Below, piece by piece: positions 55,127 through 64,000 of a DNA stretch of 64,000 nucleotides. The DNA lies in NCBI GenBank assembly GCA_963810945.1, contig CAWEPI010000008.1, positions 620,001-684,000 of the forward strand, in the 5' to 3' direction. Source of the DNA: JAOUEA01 sp963810945. Lineage in GTDB: Bacteria; Actinomycetota; UBA4738; HRBIN12. Numbering within the stretch: position 1 is the first letter of the stretch; every line of letters begins with the position of its first letter. The notes beneath the pieces were generated by a model. It searched no databases and had not been told where the DNA came from. It worked only from the letters and a program-made list of their open reading frames with translations. Position numbers and translations under genes: made by a program.

Positions 55127-56530
55127 TCAGGAGGGCCGGAAGCGAGCCATGACGAAGCTCGACAGGCACCCGCCGCCGCCGATCGCGACGATCCTGCCGT
55201 CTGGCTGGATCGCCAGGCCGGTCCACGCGCCGCTAGCGCACCGAGGCCTCTTGCCGAAGCGGGTCCGCACCCGCCCGTCGTTGCCGAACGTCGTGTCCAG
55301 CCGTCCCCTGGTCCGGTACCGGGCGAGCGTGAAGTGGATGTCCGCAGAGCCGGTCGCCCCGGCCGCGACGATCTTGCCGTCGGTCTGGATGGCGACGCCA
55401 CCCCACATCCAGTCGGCCTCCCCCTCCTTGGCGCGGAAGATCGTCACTACCCGGCCGTCGCCCCCGAAGGTCTGGTCGAGCCTCCCGTTCGGGAGGTACC
55501 GCGCGAGCGCCCACCTGACGTCATACGCCGCGGCGCAGACGGCGGTGCCGCCCTCTACGATCCTGCCGTCGGGCTGGAGCGCCAGGCCGAAGGACTCGCT
55601 CGCGCCCGTGCACCGTCCGCTGCGGAACCATGTCGTCACCTTCCCGTCCCGACCGAATGATTCGTCGAGCGTGCCGTCGATGTTGTAGCGCGCCAACACA
55701 GTTCGCGGACTGAGCTTGTCGGTGTCGACCATGAAGACGGCGCCGGTGCCCCCGGCCACGATCTTGCCATCCGGCTGCACGACGATGTCGTTGAGGTAGT
55801 CGAACTGAGGGGTGAAGTCTGTCTTGACCCTCCCGTTGTCGCTGAAGGTCGTGTCGAGCGTCCCGTCCGTCTCGTACCGGGCGAGAGCGAAGCCGCCGTC
55901 CACGCGGCCGGCCGCCACGATCTTGCCGTCGGGCTCGAGAGCCAATGCCGTGACTTCGGCGGAGTGGCGCGCGGGGGTGCCGAAGTTCGTGATCACGGCG
56001 CCGTTGTCGCCGAACGTGGGATCCGGCGTGCCGTCGACGTTGTACCGGGCGAGAGCGAACGCCCACGGTCCATCGTCACCTGCCACCCAACTGCAGGACG
56101 TGAGGCCGGCGGCCACGATCCTCCCGTCACTCTGAACGACGACGGCCTTCGCGTCCTCGTAGCACTTCGTGCCGGGCTGGAAGATCGTCGATACGAACCC
56201 GTCGCCGCCGAAGGTGGGGTCGAGGGTGCCGTCGACATCGAACCGCGCGACGGCGAACCTCTGCCGCGTCCAATCCGGGTTGACCGGCACGGCACCGGCG
56301 ACCACGATCTTCCCGTCGGTCTGGAACGCGATTCCGTTCCCGCCTCTGCTGGAACCGAACGGAAGGACGGCCACACGGCCGCCGACGCCGAAGGACGGAT
56401 CGAGGTCGCCACCGGCAGCAGCCACAGACGGGGCCACGGCAACCGAGGCTGCCATCACCGCGGCAGCAACGAAGGGCACCAGCCACCCCCCCGGACGGCG
56501 GGAGTGGGTCCTCGGGGCACTTCCACGCAT
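55127..56530 (-). CDS. Secreted delta-60-repeat beta-propeller protein
   Basis: A 467-residue protein; ATG 56530 lies 8 bases after AAGGGG. A signal peptide (about 20-40, PFVAAAVMAASVAVAPS) is followed by delta-60 (DUF5122) repeats of 50-60 residues, each with FALARYxxDGxLDxTFGxxG and a following AIQPDGKIVVAG strand, for example RFAVARFDVDGTLDPTFGG and LAIQPDGRIVAIGGGG. About seven repeats fit one propeller. No enzyme motif; a secreted or surface binding protein is likely. It is the only cargo of the inner island. Confidence 0.85.
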   Translation of the reverse strand: MRGSAPRTHSRRPGGWLVPFVAAAVMAASVAVAPSVAAAGGDLDPSFGVGGRVAVLPFGSSRGGNGIAFQTDGKIVVAGAVPVNPDWTRQRFAVARFDVDGTLDPTFGGDGFVSTIFQPGTKCYEDAKAVVVQSDGRIVAAGLTSCSWVAGDDGPWAFALARYNVDGTPDPTFGDNGAVITNFGTPARHSAEVTALALEPDGKIVAAGRVDGGFALARYETDGTLDTTFSDNGRVKTDFTPQFDYLNDIVVQPDGKIVAGGTGAVFMVDTDKLSPRTVLARYNIDGTLDESFGRDGKVTTWFRSGRCTGASESFGLALQPDGRIVEGGTAVCAAAYDVRWALARYLPNGRLDQTFGGDGRVVTIFRAKEGEADWMWGGVAIQTDGKIVAAGATGSADIHFTLARYRTRGRLDTTFGNDGRVRTRFGKRPRCASGAWTGLAIQPDGRIVAIGGGGCLSSFVMARFRPS

Positions 56531-56823
56531 CCTGCTCACCCCTTCTTGACGCATGTAACGCCGGGCCTCCAGCCCTCACGTTCATGCTCACGCCTGGCGC
56601 TGGATCCGACGAGGACCGAGGGCCCCCTGGGGCGTGGGCCTCATGCTCGTCCCGGTCGCGGACGACGCCGTTCGGGAGGCGAGCTCCCGCCAGGACGGTT
56701 GCGAACGGAGTGAGTGAGGGGCGGGCATGATGGCACCCGCGGGCGACGTCGCCCTGTTCGCCCTCGAGATCTTGGCGACCGCGTGCGCTCGAAGCCCTGC
56801 GGAACTCGTCGCCGCACATCGGA

Positions 56824-56910
<87 letters not shown>

Positions 56911-57029
56911 GAGTGGAAGCCCCGCGATGGTAGCAACCGCCGGGACCGGAGGGCCTCCCCCGGAAGGGGGCCGGCGAACCCCCCATCCGAGCGATGTACC
57001 CGGAATCGGGTAGCACGCATCATGGCTGC

Positions 57030-57386
57030 ATGCAGGTGCGATCCCATCCCCACCTCGAGCTCGACGCGTCCGTCCGGCGCATGATGCTCGTGTGCGCCGT
57101 CGGCCTCGCGGCGTGGGCCGTCGCCGGCGCCCTCGGCGTGCTCAGCGGGTACGTGGCGCTCCCGCCCACCGCCACCCTGGAACTGTTCCTCGCGGTGGCG
57201 GTGCTGATCTCCGCGCGCCGGATCTACTGGCAGTCATGCGAGCGGCGCTGGCGGCGGCTCCCCCACGAGGCGCGCGGCTACGCGAACCCCCTGCGCGGAC
57301 GGTCCCGATCCGACGAGTTCATCGCCATCATCGAGGACGACATCGAGGTCGAGGCGTCCACAGGTTCGTCACATCCCCGCAGGTAG
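57030..57386 (+). CDS. Small two-helix membrane protein, uncharacterised
   Basis: A 118-residue ORF (ATG 57030; 56994 is in frame). Two hydrophobic helices, MMLVCAVGLAAWAVAGALGV and LELFLAVAVLISA, are followed by a basic segment and an acidic end EFIAIIEDDIEVEAS. Typical layout of a small membrane protein with a cytosolic tail. No family is recognised. It sits 48 bp before fhaA and may belong to the same transcript. Confidence 0.55.
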   Translation: MQVRSHPHLELDASVRRMMLVCAVGLAAWAVAGALGVLSGYVALPPTATLELFLAVAVLISARRIYWQSCERRWRRLPHEARGYANPLRGRSRSDEFIAIIEDDIEVEASTGSSHPRR

Positions 57387-57434
57387 GATGAGCGCGGGGA
57401 GCGCGCGGCCGACCCACGCGCGCAGGACGCGCCA

Positions 57435-58124
57435 GTGCCGAACCTCCGTGACTTCGAACGACGCCTGGGTGGCCTCGTCGAGGGCCTCTTCTCCAAGACC
57501 TTCCGCAGCGGCGTCCAGCCGGTGGAGCTCGCCAAGCGCCTGATCAAGGAGATGGACACCGGCCGCACGGTCGGCGTGAGCGAGATCTGGGCGCCCAACC
57601 ACTTCGCGTTCTACCTCTCATCCGACGACGCCGCGCGACTCGAGCAGGCCGAGGCGGCGATCGCGAGCGAGCTCAAGACCGTCGTGCGCGAGAACGCATC
57701 CGAGCGCGGCTGGGGACTGGTGGGCCCACCCGAGATCGAGTTCTTCATGGACGAGAAGCTGAAGAAGGGTGACTTCGTCTGCGAAGCCTCGCTGGTCGAG
57801 GGCCCCGAAAAGGTCGCCCCCGCGGCGTCAGCGGCGGGCGCCGCGACGCTCGTGGTACACGAGGAAGGCAAGGAGCGCCCGGTCGCGCTCAACCAGGAGG
57901 TCGTGACGATCGGCCGGCTGCCCGACTGCGAGGTCGTGCTGAAGGACAAGGGCGCCTCGCGCCGCCACGCGCAGATCAAGCTGAAGGACGGGACGGCCAC
58001 GCTCACCGACCTGGGGTCCACCAACGGGACACGCCTCAACGGCCAGGTCGTGCAGGCGCGCGCGCTGGAGGATGGGGATCGCATCACGATCGGCTCCACC
58101 GTGCTGGAGTTCCGGAGGGCGTAG
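57435..58124 (+). CDS. fhaA: FhaA-like protein (DUF3662 plus FHA domain)
   Basis: A 229-residue protein from GTG 57435. The N-terminal DUF3662 domain (RDFERRLGGLVEGLFSKTFR, VQPVELAKRLIKEMD) and C-terminal FHA domain (VTIGRLPDCEVVLKDKGASR, DLGSTNGTRLNG) match FhaA, though the linker is much shorter than in mycobacteria. FHA binds phosphothreonine on PknB targets such as MviN and helps regulate cell-wall synthesis. First gene of the conserved signalling cluster. Confidence 0.93.
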   Translation: MPNLRDFERRLGGLVEGLFSKTFRSGVQPVELAKRLIKEMDTGRTVGVSEIWAPNHFAFYLSSDDAARLEQAEAAIASELKTVVRENASERGWGLVGPPEIEFFMDEKLKKGDFVCEASLVEGPEKVAPAASAAGAATLVVHEEGKERPVALNQEVVTIGRLPDCEVVLKDKGASRRHAQIKLKDGTATLTDLGSTNGTRLNGQVVQARALEDGDRITIGSTVLEFRRA

Positions 58125-58604
58125 ATGCTCCTCGCCAAGGGCGTCACGCCGTTCGCGCTCTCAGCCCTGAAGTACGGGCTCCTGGCGCTGCTGTTCCTCT
58201 TCATCTGGCGGTCGATGCGCTGGGTGGTGCGGGGCTTGGCTGTGAACCCCGTCCCGCGCCAGTCCCGCAATGCGAAGAACGGCAAGGGCAGCGAGGGCGG
58301 GCCCGCGCTGCCGCCGGGCCCCTCGAGCGTCGTCGTCTACGCCGATGGCGCCAAGCCGCGCACGGTGAAGATGGCGGCGAGCATGGTGATCGGGCGCGCC
58401 CCCGAGTGCGAGCTGCTCCTGGAGGACACCTACGTGTCGCAGCAGCACGCGCGCATCTTCGGCAAGAACAACGGGTGGTACGTCGAGGACCTCGGTTCCA
58501 CCAACGGAACGTTCGTGAACGAGCAGAAGCTCGCCGCGCCCGCCATGGTGCAGCCAGGCGACCGCATCCGCATCGGCACGACGGTCCTGGAGCTACGGCG
58601 ATGA
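58125..58604 (+). CDS. fhaB: FhaB/FipA-like FHA-domain protein
   Basis: A 159-residue protein starting directly after fhaA. An N-terminal transmembrane helix (LKYGLLALLFLFIWRSMRWV) is followed by an FHA domain: MVIGRAPECELLLEDTYVSQ, HARIFGKNNGWYVEDLGSTN and RIRIGTTVLELRR. It recognises phosphothreonine at the membrane, matching FhaB (Rv0019c) in topology and gene order. It overlaps pstP by 4 bp. Confidence 0.93.
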   Translation: MLLAKGVTPFALSALKYGLLALLFLFIWRSMRWVVRGLAVNPVPRQSRNAKNGKGSEGGPALPPGPSSVVVYADGAKPRTVKMAASMVIGRAPECELLLEDTYVSQQHARIFGKNNGWYVEDLGSTNGTFVNEQKLAAPAMVQPGDRIRIGTTVLELRR

Positions 58605-59710
58605 GGATCGAGAACGGCGTGGCCACCGACATCGGCCGGGTGCGGGAGGGGAACGAGGACTCCTACCTCGTGGAGCCGCCGCTGTTCGCCGTGGCCGACG
58701 GCATGGGCGGCCATCGCGGGGGCGAGGTGGCGTCGCATCTCGCTCTCGAGACCGTCGAGGAGCGCGCGCGCGCGGAACAGGGCACCCTCGCCGATCAGGT
58801 GCGCGCGGCGAACCGCGCCGTGTACGAGCGCTCACAGCAGGATCGCGAGGTCACGGGGATGGGCACCACCCTCACCGCTGTCAAGCTCGTCGACGGGACG
58901 CTGCTGCTCGCGCACGTGGGCGACAGCCGCGCCTACCTCCTGCGCGGCGGCGCGCTGCGTCAGCTCACCGACGACCACACCCTCGTGAACCGGATGGTGA
59001 AGGCGGGCGAGATCACTACCGACGAAGCCGACGTCCACCCTCACCGCAACGTGCTCACCCGCGCCCTCGGCACCGAGCCCGAGGTGCAGGTGGACGTGAG
59101 CGAGGTGCCGCTGATGGACGGCGACCGCGCCCTCCTGTGCAGCGACGGTCTCTTCGGCATGGTCACCGAGGATCAGATCCAGGCGATCCTGGAGGTCGAG
59201 CCCGACCCCCAGAAGGCGGCCGAGCGGCTGATCCGGGCCGCCAACAGCGCGGGTGGCGTGGACAACATCACGGTGGTCGTGCTCGACGCTCACGAGGACG
59301 GCGACGAAGATGCGGACGATGCTCCGACCGCCGCGCCGTCGGTCCTCAGCAGCCCCGAGGGTCGGCGGTCCTTCGTGCGATGGACCATCGGCCTGGGGCT
59401 CGGGCTCCTGATCCTGGTCGGCGCGTTCTTCATCGCGCGCGGCTACGTGGACTCCCAGTGGTACGTGGGGGTGGCGAACGAGCATGTCGCCGTCTACCGG
59501 GGCATCCCTGCGGCGCCGCTCGGGTTCCACCTCTCCCACGTCGAAGAGCAGACCGACCTGTTGGCCGCGGACGTGCAGAAGCTGGAGCTCTACGCCGGTC
59601 TGTCCGACGGCATCAACGCGGAGAGCCGGGAGGACGCGCAGGCGGTCGTAGACCAGATGCGCAAGGACCTGCAGGCGAGCCAGCCCCAGAAAGGGGTGGG
59701 GGGGCCGTGA
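58601..59710 (+). CDS. pstP: PP2C-type Ser/Thr phosphatase, PstP-like
   Basis: A 369-residue protein; ATG 58601 overlaps the fhaB stop (ATGA). The catalytic domain has the metal-binding motifs RVREGNEDSYL, VADGMGGHRGGEVAS, HVGDSRAYLLRGG, LLCSDGLFGMV and GVDNITVVVL. A transmembrane helix (about 266-286) precedes an extracytoplasmic part. It dephosphorylates PknB substrates. It overlaps the next gene by 4 bp. Confidence 0.94.
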   Translation: MRIENGVATDIGRVREGNEDSYLVEPPLFAVADGMGGHRGGEVASHLALETVEERARAEQGTLADQVRAANRAVYERSQQDREVTGMGTTLTAVKLVDGTLLLAHVGDSRAYLLRGGALRQLTDDHTLVNRMVKAGEITTDEADVHPHRNVLTRALGTEPEVQVDVSEVPLMDGDRALLCSDGLFGMVTEDQIQAILEVEPDPQKAAERLIRAANSAGGVDNITVVVLDAHEDGDEDADDAPTAAPSVLSSPEGRRSFVRWTIGLGLGLLILVGAFFIARGYVDSQWYVGVANEHVAVYRGIPAAPLGFHLSHVEEQTDLLAADVQKLELYAGLSDGINAESREDAQAVVDQMRKDLQASQPQKGVGGP

Positions 59711-61026
59711 GCGCCGCCACGATCGAGACAGCGAAACCCCGTCGCGCCAGGACCGGCCTCCCGCTGCTGATCCTGGCGCTCCTGGTCTCCGTCGGCGCCT
59801 TCGCCGTAGCGGGGCTCGGTCTCGAGGGCAAGGTGCCGCCGCAGACGATCGTCTACGGGGTGCTCTACACGGCCGCGTTCCTGGGCGCCTGGGCGGTGGT
59901 GCGTTGGACCGCGCGCGGCGCCGACCCCGTGCTGCTGCCGGTGGCCGCCATCCTCGGCGGGCTGGGGATCGCGATGCTCTATCGGATCATGGTCGACCGG
60001 GGCCAGCCCGAGATCTGGGTCCAGCAGGCCGTCTGGCTCTTCGTGGGGCTGGCCGCCTTCGTGCTGACGTTGCTGTTGGTGCGCGACGACCGGCGGTTGG
60101 ACGCCTACACGTACACGATCGGCCTGGCCGGCGTGATCCTGCTGCTGCTGCCGGTGGTCCCCGGCATCGGCTACGAGATCAACGGCGCGCGCCTGTGGGC
60201 GAGGATCGGGCCTCTGTCGTTCCAGCCCGCGGAGTTCGGGAAGATCCTCATCGTCATCTTCCTGGCGAGCTACCTCGCGTCGAAACGCGAGCTGCTCGCG
60301 AGCGGCGTCGGCCGCCTCGGCATGCCCCGCGGGAAGGATCTCGGCCCGCTGCTGCTCGCGTGGGGCGCTTCGCTGGCCGTGCTGTTCCTCGAGCGCGACA
60401 TGGGCGCCTCGCTCCTGTTCTTCGGCGTCTTCGTCGTGATGCTCTGGATCGCGAGCGGCCGCTTCGGCTACCTCGTGATCGGCGGGCTGCTCTTCGTGCT
60501 GGGCGCCTACATCGGGTACCTCGCGTTCAGTCACGTGCAGCTGCGCGTCGACTACTGGCTGCACGCGCTCGACCCGGCCAAGGTGCTCGGGCTCGGGTAC
60601 TACCAGCTCGCCCAGGGTTGGTTCGCGCTGGCGAGCGGCGGACTGGTGGGCACCGGCTTCGGCCAGGGCTCACCCACGCTGATCCCGTACGTGGGGAGCG
60701 ACTTCATCTTCGCGGCCTTCGGCGAGGAGCTGGGGATGCTGGGCGCCGCCGGGCTGTTGCTCCTCTACCTGGTCCTGATCGGACGGGGACTGCGGATCGG
60801 GATGGAGCGCACCGACGCGTTCGGGAAGCTGCTCGCCACCGGGCTCACGACCGTGCTCGCGCTGCAGACCTTCGCGATCGTGGCCGGCGTTACGCGGTTG
60901 ATCCCCCTCACCGGCGTGCCGCTCCCGCTCGTGTCCTACGGCGGCTCGAGCCGCGTGGCCACGTTCGTCATCCTCGCGCTCTTGGTGCGCGTGTCCGCCG
61001 GCCCGTGGGAGCGCGCGCGTGGATAG
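59707..61026 (+). CDS. SEDS-family peptidoglycan glycosyltransferase (RodA/FtsW)
   Basis: A 439-residue protein from GTG 59707 (inside the pstP stop). About ten transmembrane helices. SEDS signatures: GARLWARIGPLSFQPAEFGK (catalytic and lipid II site region), FLERDMGASLLFFGVF and VPLPLVSYGGSSRVATF. It polymerises lipid II together with the adjacent PBP. Its place between pstP and pbpA corresponds to RodA in actinobacteria. Confidence 0.93.
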   Translation: MSAATIETAKPRRARTGLPLLILALLVSVGAFAVAGLGLEGKVPPQTIVYGVLYTAAFLGAWAVVRWTARGADPVLLPVAAILGGLGIAMLYRIMVDRGQPEIWVQQAVWLFVGLAAFVLTLLLVRDDRRLDAYTYTIGLAGVILLLLPVVPGIGYEINGARLWARIGPLSFQPAEFGKILIVIFLASYLASKRELLASGVGRLGMPRGKDLGPLLLAWGASLAVLFLERDMGASLLFFGVFVVMLWIASGRFGYLVIGGLLFVLGAYIGYLAFSHVQLRVDYWLHALDPAKVLGLGYYQLAQGWFALASGGLVGTGFGQGSPTLIPYVGSDFIFAAFGEELGMLGAAGLLLLYLVLIGRGLRIGMERTDAFGKLLATGLTTVLALQTFAIVAGVTRLIPLTGVPLPLVSYGGSSRVATFVILALLVRVSAGPWERARG

Positions 61027-62554
61027 GCGCATCCGCCGTCTGGGCATCGCGCTGGTGACGCTGTTCGGATTGCTCTTCGCGCAGCTCGCCTACGTGCAGG
61101 TCTTCGCGGCCGACCGCATCCGCAACGACCCCGCCAACGCCACGCGGCAGATCATCGCCGAGTACAAGGTGCAGCGCGGGGCCATCCTCACGCGCGACCT
61201 CGTCGCGATCGCCGACAGCGTGCCCGCGGGCGCCAAGGCCGACTACCTCTACACGCGCGAGTACCCACGGGGCCCCCTCTACGCCGCCATCACCGGCTAC
61301 TACTCGCGCGTGTACGGACGCAGCGCGCTGGAGCAGTCCATGAACGACTACCTCTCCGGCGACGCACCGGAGCTCGTGGCGTCCAACCTCACCGACCTCG
61401 TGTTGGGTCACCCACGCAAGGGCGGGTCCGTCGTGACCACGATCGACTCGCGGCTGCAGGCCGTCGCGCAGGCGGCGCTCGGCACGCTCCCCGGCGCCGT
61501 GGTGGCGATCCAGCCGAAGACCGGCGACATCATGGCGATGGTCGCCAACCCCACCTACAACCCCAACCAGCTCTCCTCCGGCACGTCGGATCAGATGAAG
61601 GCCGCCTGGGATCGCCTGAACGCCGATCCCGACAAGCCGCTGCTCTCGCGCGCCAAGGACGAGCTCTACCTCCCGGGGTCCACGTTCAAGATGGTGACGG
61701 CCTCCGCGGCGTTGGAGGCGGGGTACGGTCCCGAGAGCCAGTGGCCCAACCCCCACCAGCTCGACCTGCCCCTCACCAACGGCGTCCTCCAGAACTTCGG
61801 GAACGAGCTCTGCCTCGGCGGCGCGAAGACCGTCTCGATGGTCGACGCGTTCCGCGAGTCGTGCAACGTGCCCTTCGGCGAGATCGGGCTGAAGCTCGGC
61901 GCCGACCGCATGCAGGCGCAGGCGCAGGCCTACGGGTTCTGCCCCATCGACCCGCCCACCCAGACGACCTGCATCGAGAACACGATCCCGTTCACGATCC
62001 CGTTCCAGACGGGACGCTTCCCGATCCCGTCGTACTTCGACCAGAACGACCCGCTGCTCGCGTTCAGCGCGATCGGCCTGGACAACGTGCTGGCGAACCC
62101 GCTGCAGCTCGGCCTGGTGGGGGCCGCCATCGCCAACCGCGGGATCGAGATGCAGCCGCGACTGGTCACCGAGGTCCGAGCCCCAGACAACACGGTGGTC
62201 AAGGAGTTCGCTCCCGAGGAGTACGGGCGCCCGATCTCCTCCGAGAGCGCGAACGACCTGCGGCGGATGATGGTCGAGGTGGTGCAGAACGGCACCGGGT
62301 ACTCGGCCCAGATCGCCGGGCAGACCGTCGCCGGCAAGACCGGCACGGCCACGAACGGTGAGGGGAACCCGCCGAACGCCTGGTTCGTCTCGTTCGCGCC
62401 GGCGGGCGACGGTGAGGTCCCGAAGATCGTCGTGGCGGTTATCGTTCTCGACGGCGGCGACCTGGGCAACGAGGCGACGGGGGGACGTGTGGCCGCCCCG
62501 ATCGCCAAACAGGTGCTGGAGGCATGCCTGAACGGCGTGGGCTGTCCCCCATGA
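61019..62554 (+). CDS. pbpA: Penicillin-binding protein, PbpA-like transpeptidase
   Basis: A 511-residue class B PBP from GTG 61019, overlapping the SEDS gene by 8 bp. An N-terminal transmembrane anchor (about 8-28) is followed by the dimer domain (IAEYKVQRGAILTRD, YPRGPLYAAITGYYSRVYG). Transpeptidase motifs: SxxK in LPGSTFKM, SxN in FRESCNVPF, and KTG in VAGKTGTA. It crosslinks peptidoglycan and pairs with the SEDS polymerase. The 22-bp spacer to pknB contains GAGAGGAG. Confidence 0.95.
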   Translation: MDRRIRRLGIALVTLFGLLFAQLAYVQVFAADRIRNDPANATRQIIAEYKVQRGAILTRDLVAIADSVPAGAKADYLYTREYPRGPLYAAITGYYSRVYGRSALEQSMNDYLSGDAPELVASNLTDLVLGHPRKGGSVVTTIDSRLQAVAQAALGTLPGAVVAIQPKTGDIMAMVANPTYNPNQLSSGTSDQMKAAWDRLNADPDKPLLSRAKDELYLPGSTFKMVTASAALEAGYGPESQWPNPHQLDLPLTNGVLQNFGNELCLGGAKTVSMVDAFRESCNVPFGEIGLKLGADRMQAQAQAYGFCPIDPPTQTTCIENTIPFTIPFQTGRFPIPSYFDQNDPLLAFSAIGLDNVLANPLQLGLVGAAIANRGIEMQPRLVTEVRAPDNTVVKEFAPEEYGRPISSESANDLRRMMVEVVQNGTGYSAQIAGQTVAGKTGTATNGEGNPPNAWFVSFAPAGDGEVPKIVVAVIVLDGGDLGNEATGGRVAAPIAKQVLEACLNGVGCPP

Positions 62555-62576
62555 TCGCCGTGACGAGAGGAGACGG

Positions 62577-64000
62577 ATGAACGGCTCGGTGCTGGGAGAT
62601 CGCTACCGCCTCGAGGCGCGGATCGGCGCGGGCGGGATGGCCGAGGTGTACCGGGGCTTCGACCCCGTCCTCAACCGGACCGTCGCGATCAAGATCCTGC
62701 TGCCCCAGTTCGCGCGCGATGCCAGCTTCGTCGAGCGGTTCCGGCGCGAGGCGCAGGCCGCGGCCCGGCTGAACCATCCCAACATCGTGGGCGTGTACGA
62801 CACCGGGGCCGACGACGGCACGCAGTTCATCGTGATGGAGTTCATCGAGGGCCGCACCCTGGCGGACTTCCTCGCCGCGGGCCGCCGACCCACGCCCGTG
62901 CAGGCCGCCGAGATCAGCCAGAGGATCTGCGGCGCGCTCGCCGCGGCCCACGCGCAAGGCGTGATCCACCGCGACATCAAGCCGGGCAACGTGATGGTCA
63001 CGCGCGACGGCACCGTGAAGGTGATGGACTTCGGGATCGCGCGGATCACCACCGGCGTGGAAACGGCCCCGCAGACCTCGGCCGTGTTGGGCACCGCCTC
63101 CTACCTTTCCCCCGAGCAGGCGCAGGGCGGCCCGCTCGACGCGCGCACCGACATCTACTCGCTGGGAGCCGTGCTCTACGAACTGCTCACGGGGAGGCCG
63201 CCCGTTCATCGGGGAGTCGCCGGTGGCCGTGGCCTACAAGCAGGTGAACGAGGCGCCCGTCCCGCCGAGCCAGGTCAACGCCGACGTGCCGCCGCGGATG
63301 GACGCCGTCGTGATGCGGGCGCTCTCCAAGAACCCCGCGAACCGCTATCAGACAGCCCAGGAGTTCTCCGAGGACCTCGGCCGCGTGGTGAAGGGGCAGG
63401 AGGTGCAGGCCACGCCGCTGATGCCGGGCTCCGGAGGCGACGCCACCCAGGTGATCAGCCGTCCACCGGCCACCGCCGTGCTGCCGCCCCAGGAGCCGGA
63501 GAAGGGCTCGGGACGCAAGGTCTGGCTGGGCATCCTCATCGGCGATCTTGGTCGTGGCGGTGCTGGGAGGAGGCATCTACCTCCTCGTGAACAGCCTCAC
63601 CAACGACGAGAACCCGGGATCCGTCGTGATCGTGCTGCCCAACTACGTGGGGATGACGTTCGACGACGCCAAGACGGACATCGAGTCCCGCGGGCTCGTC
63701 GTGGCCGACCCCAAGTTCCGGCAGACCGACGCGGCGGCCGAGGGCACCGTGCTGGAGCAGGATCCACCCAAGGGCACCTCCGTGGCCACGGGAGCGGTGA
63801 TCACGCTCACCGTCGCGAAGAAGCCCACGACCGTGCCCGTGCCGAACCTCACCGGGAAGACCCTCGCCGAGGCACAGTCGGCGCTGGAAGCCGTCGGGCT
63901 GCGGATCGGCTCGCAGACCCAGGCGCCGGACGCGACGATCCCCGCGGGGAAGATCATCAGTTCGAACCCGGCGAGCGGCGAGCTGGCCAAGAAGAACTCC
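62577..64000 (+). CDS. pknB: PASTA-domain Ser/Thr kinase PknB, partial and twice frameshifted
   Basis: From ATG 62577. The kinase domain has IGAGGMAEVYRGFDP, AIKILLP, the catalytic loop VIHRDIKPGNVMV, MDFGIARITTG and GTASYLSPEQAQGG. At about 63204 the frame changes (GRPP then FIGESPVAVAYKQVNEAPVP) and again at about 63541 in the transmembrane helix (ILVVAVLGGGIYLLV). Each break needs one surplus base skipped. At least two PASTA domains follow (VLPNYVGMTFDDAKTDIESR; VPNLTGKTLAEAQSALEAVG) and continue past the window. It senses muropeptides or lipid II and phosphorylates wall-synthesis proteins. Confidence 0.93.

Larger units (their letters stand above)
54871..56823. mobile_element. Probable inner genomic-island remnant at tRNA-Leu
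   Basis: Lies between identical copy B and the intact tRNA-Leu. Its only gene is the delta-60-repeat propeller. At 1.95 kb with no recombinase it would be a deletion remnant or a cassette moved in trans. Confidence 0.45.

Noticed and set aside
55149..55688. Plus-strand repeat-rich ORFs opposite the delta-60 gene
   Set aside because: Their periodic sequence is only the antisense image of the delta-60 repeats; not a CRISPR or an independent repeat array.

Overview
The window is GC-rich (about 70% by eye) and densely coded, with many 1-8 bp start/stop overlaps. It looks like a chromosomal contig of an Actinomycetota bacterium. The best evidence is the right-hand cluster fhaA-fhaB-pstP-rodA/ftsW-pbpA-pknB (57.4-64.0 kb), the classic actinobacterial signalling and cell-wall locus, together with a coproporphyrin-dependent haem operon (hemE-hemH-hemY-hemQ). 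I cannot assign a class; an uncultivated lineage or metagenome assembly is likely. No CRISPR array, transposase or integrase was seen.

Layout. 0-6.9 kb: two overlapping CDGSH-type Fe-S genes, a GntR regulator, a secreted propeller, a UvrD helicase, a HAD hydrolase, a hemolysin III protein and PPK2. 6.9-11.0 kb: haem operon on the minus strand. 11.1-21.4 kb: a Tat-exported M14 carboxypeptidase, an amidase, a divergent TetR regulator with a palindrome, and a complete oligopeptide-type ABC importer; together these suggest peptide or amide scavenging. 21.5-29.3 kb: small ORFs, a two-component system, a cNMP-binding protein, tRNA-Ser(TGA), an FAD oxidase, and an oxidoreductase/PEP-mutase-family pair divergent from a MarR regulator. 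29.4-38.8 kb: a protein of seven PAS domains with no output domain, serS, a bactofilin, DUF4446, larB-larC and an ABC exporter. 38.8-48.7 kb: a HELGH membrane protein, a Ser/Thr kinase, an Rrf2 regulator divergent from a copper nitrite reductase, YaaA, a three-subunit molybdenum hydroxylase, an acetyltransferase and Hsp20.

48.7-56.9 kb is an accessory zone. It holds decayed gene fragments (a histidine-kinase ATPase piece, a hydrolase/cyclase N-terminus), small ORFs, and two probable island remnants stacked at the 3' end of an intact tRNA-Leu(CAG). The islands are bounded by two extra copies of the 3' part of that tRNA, from anticodon loop to 3' end. The outer island carries a PadR/DUF1048/ABC-exporter module and the inner one a single delta-60-repeat propeller gene. 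No integrase is visible.

A window-wide oddity is that about ten otherwise intact genes (including hemH, ppk2, larC, yaaA and pknB, the last twice) are split by a frameshift, and nearly all of them need one surplus base skipped. Insertion-type sequence errors are the simplest explanation. larC is the one case where a programmed frameshift is a serious alternative, because one is known in that family.
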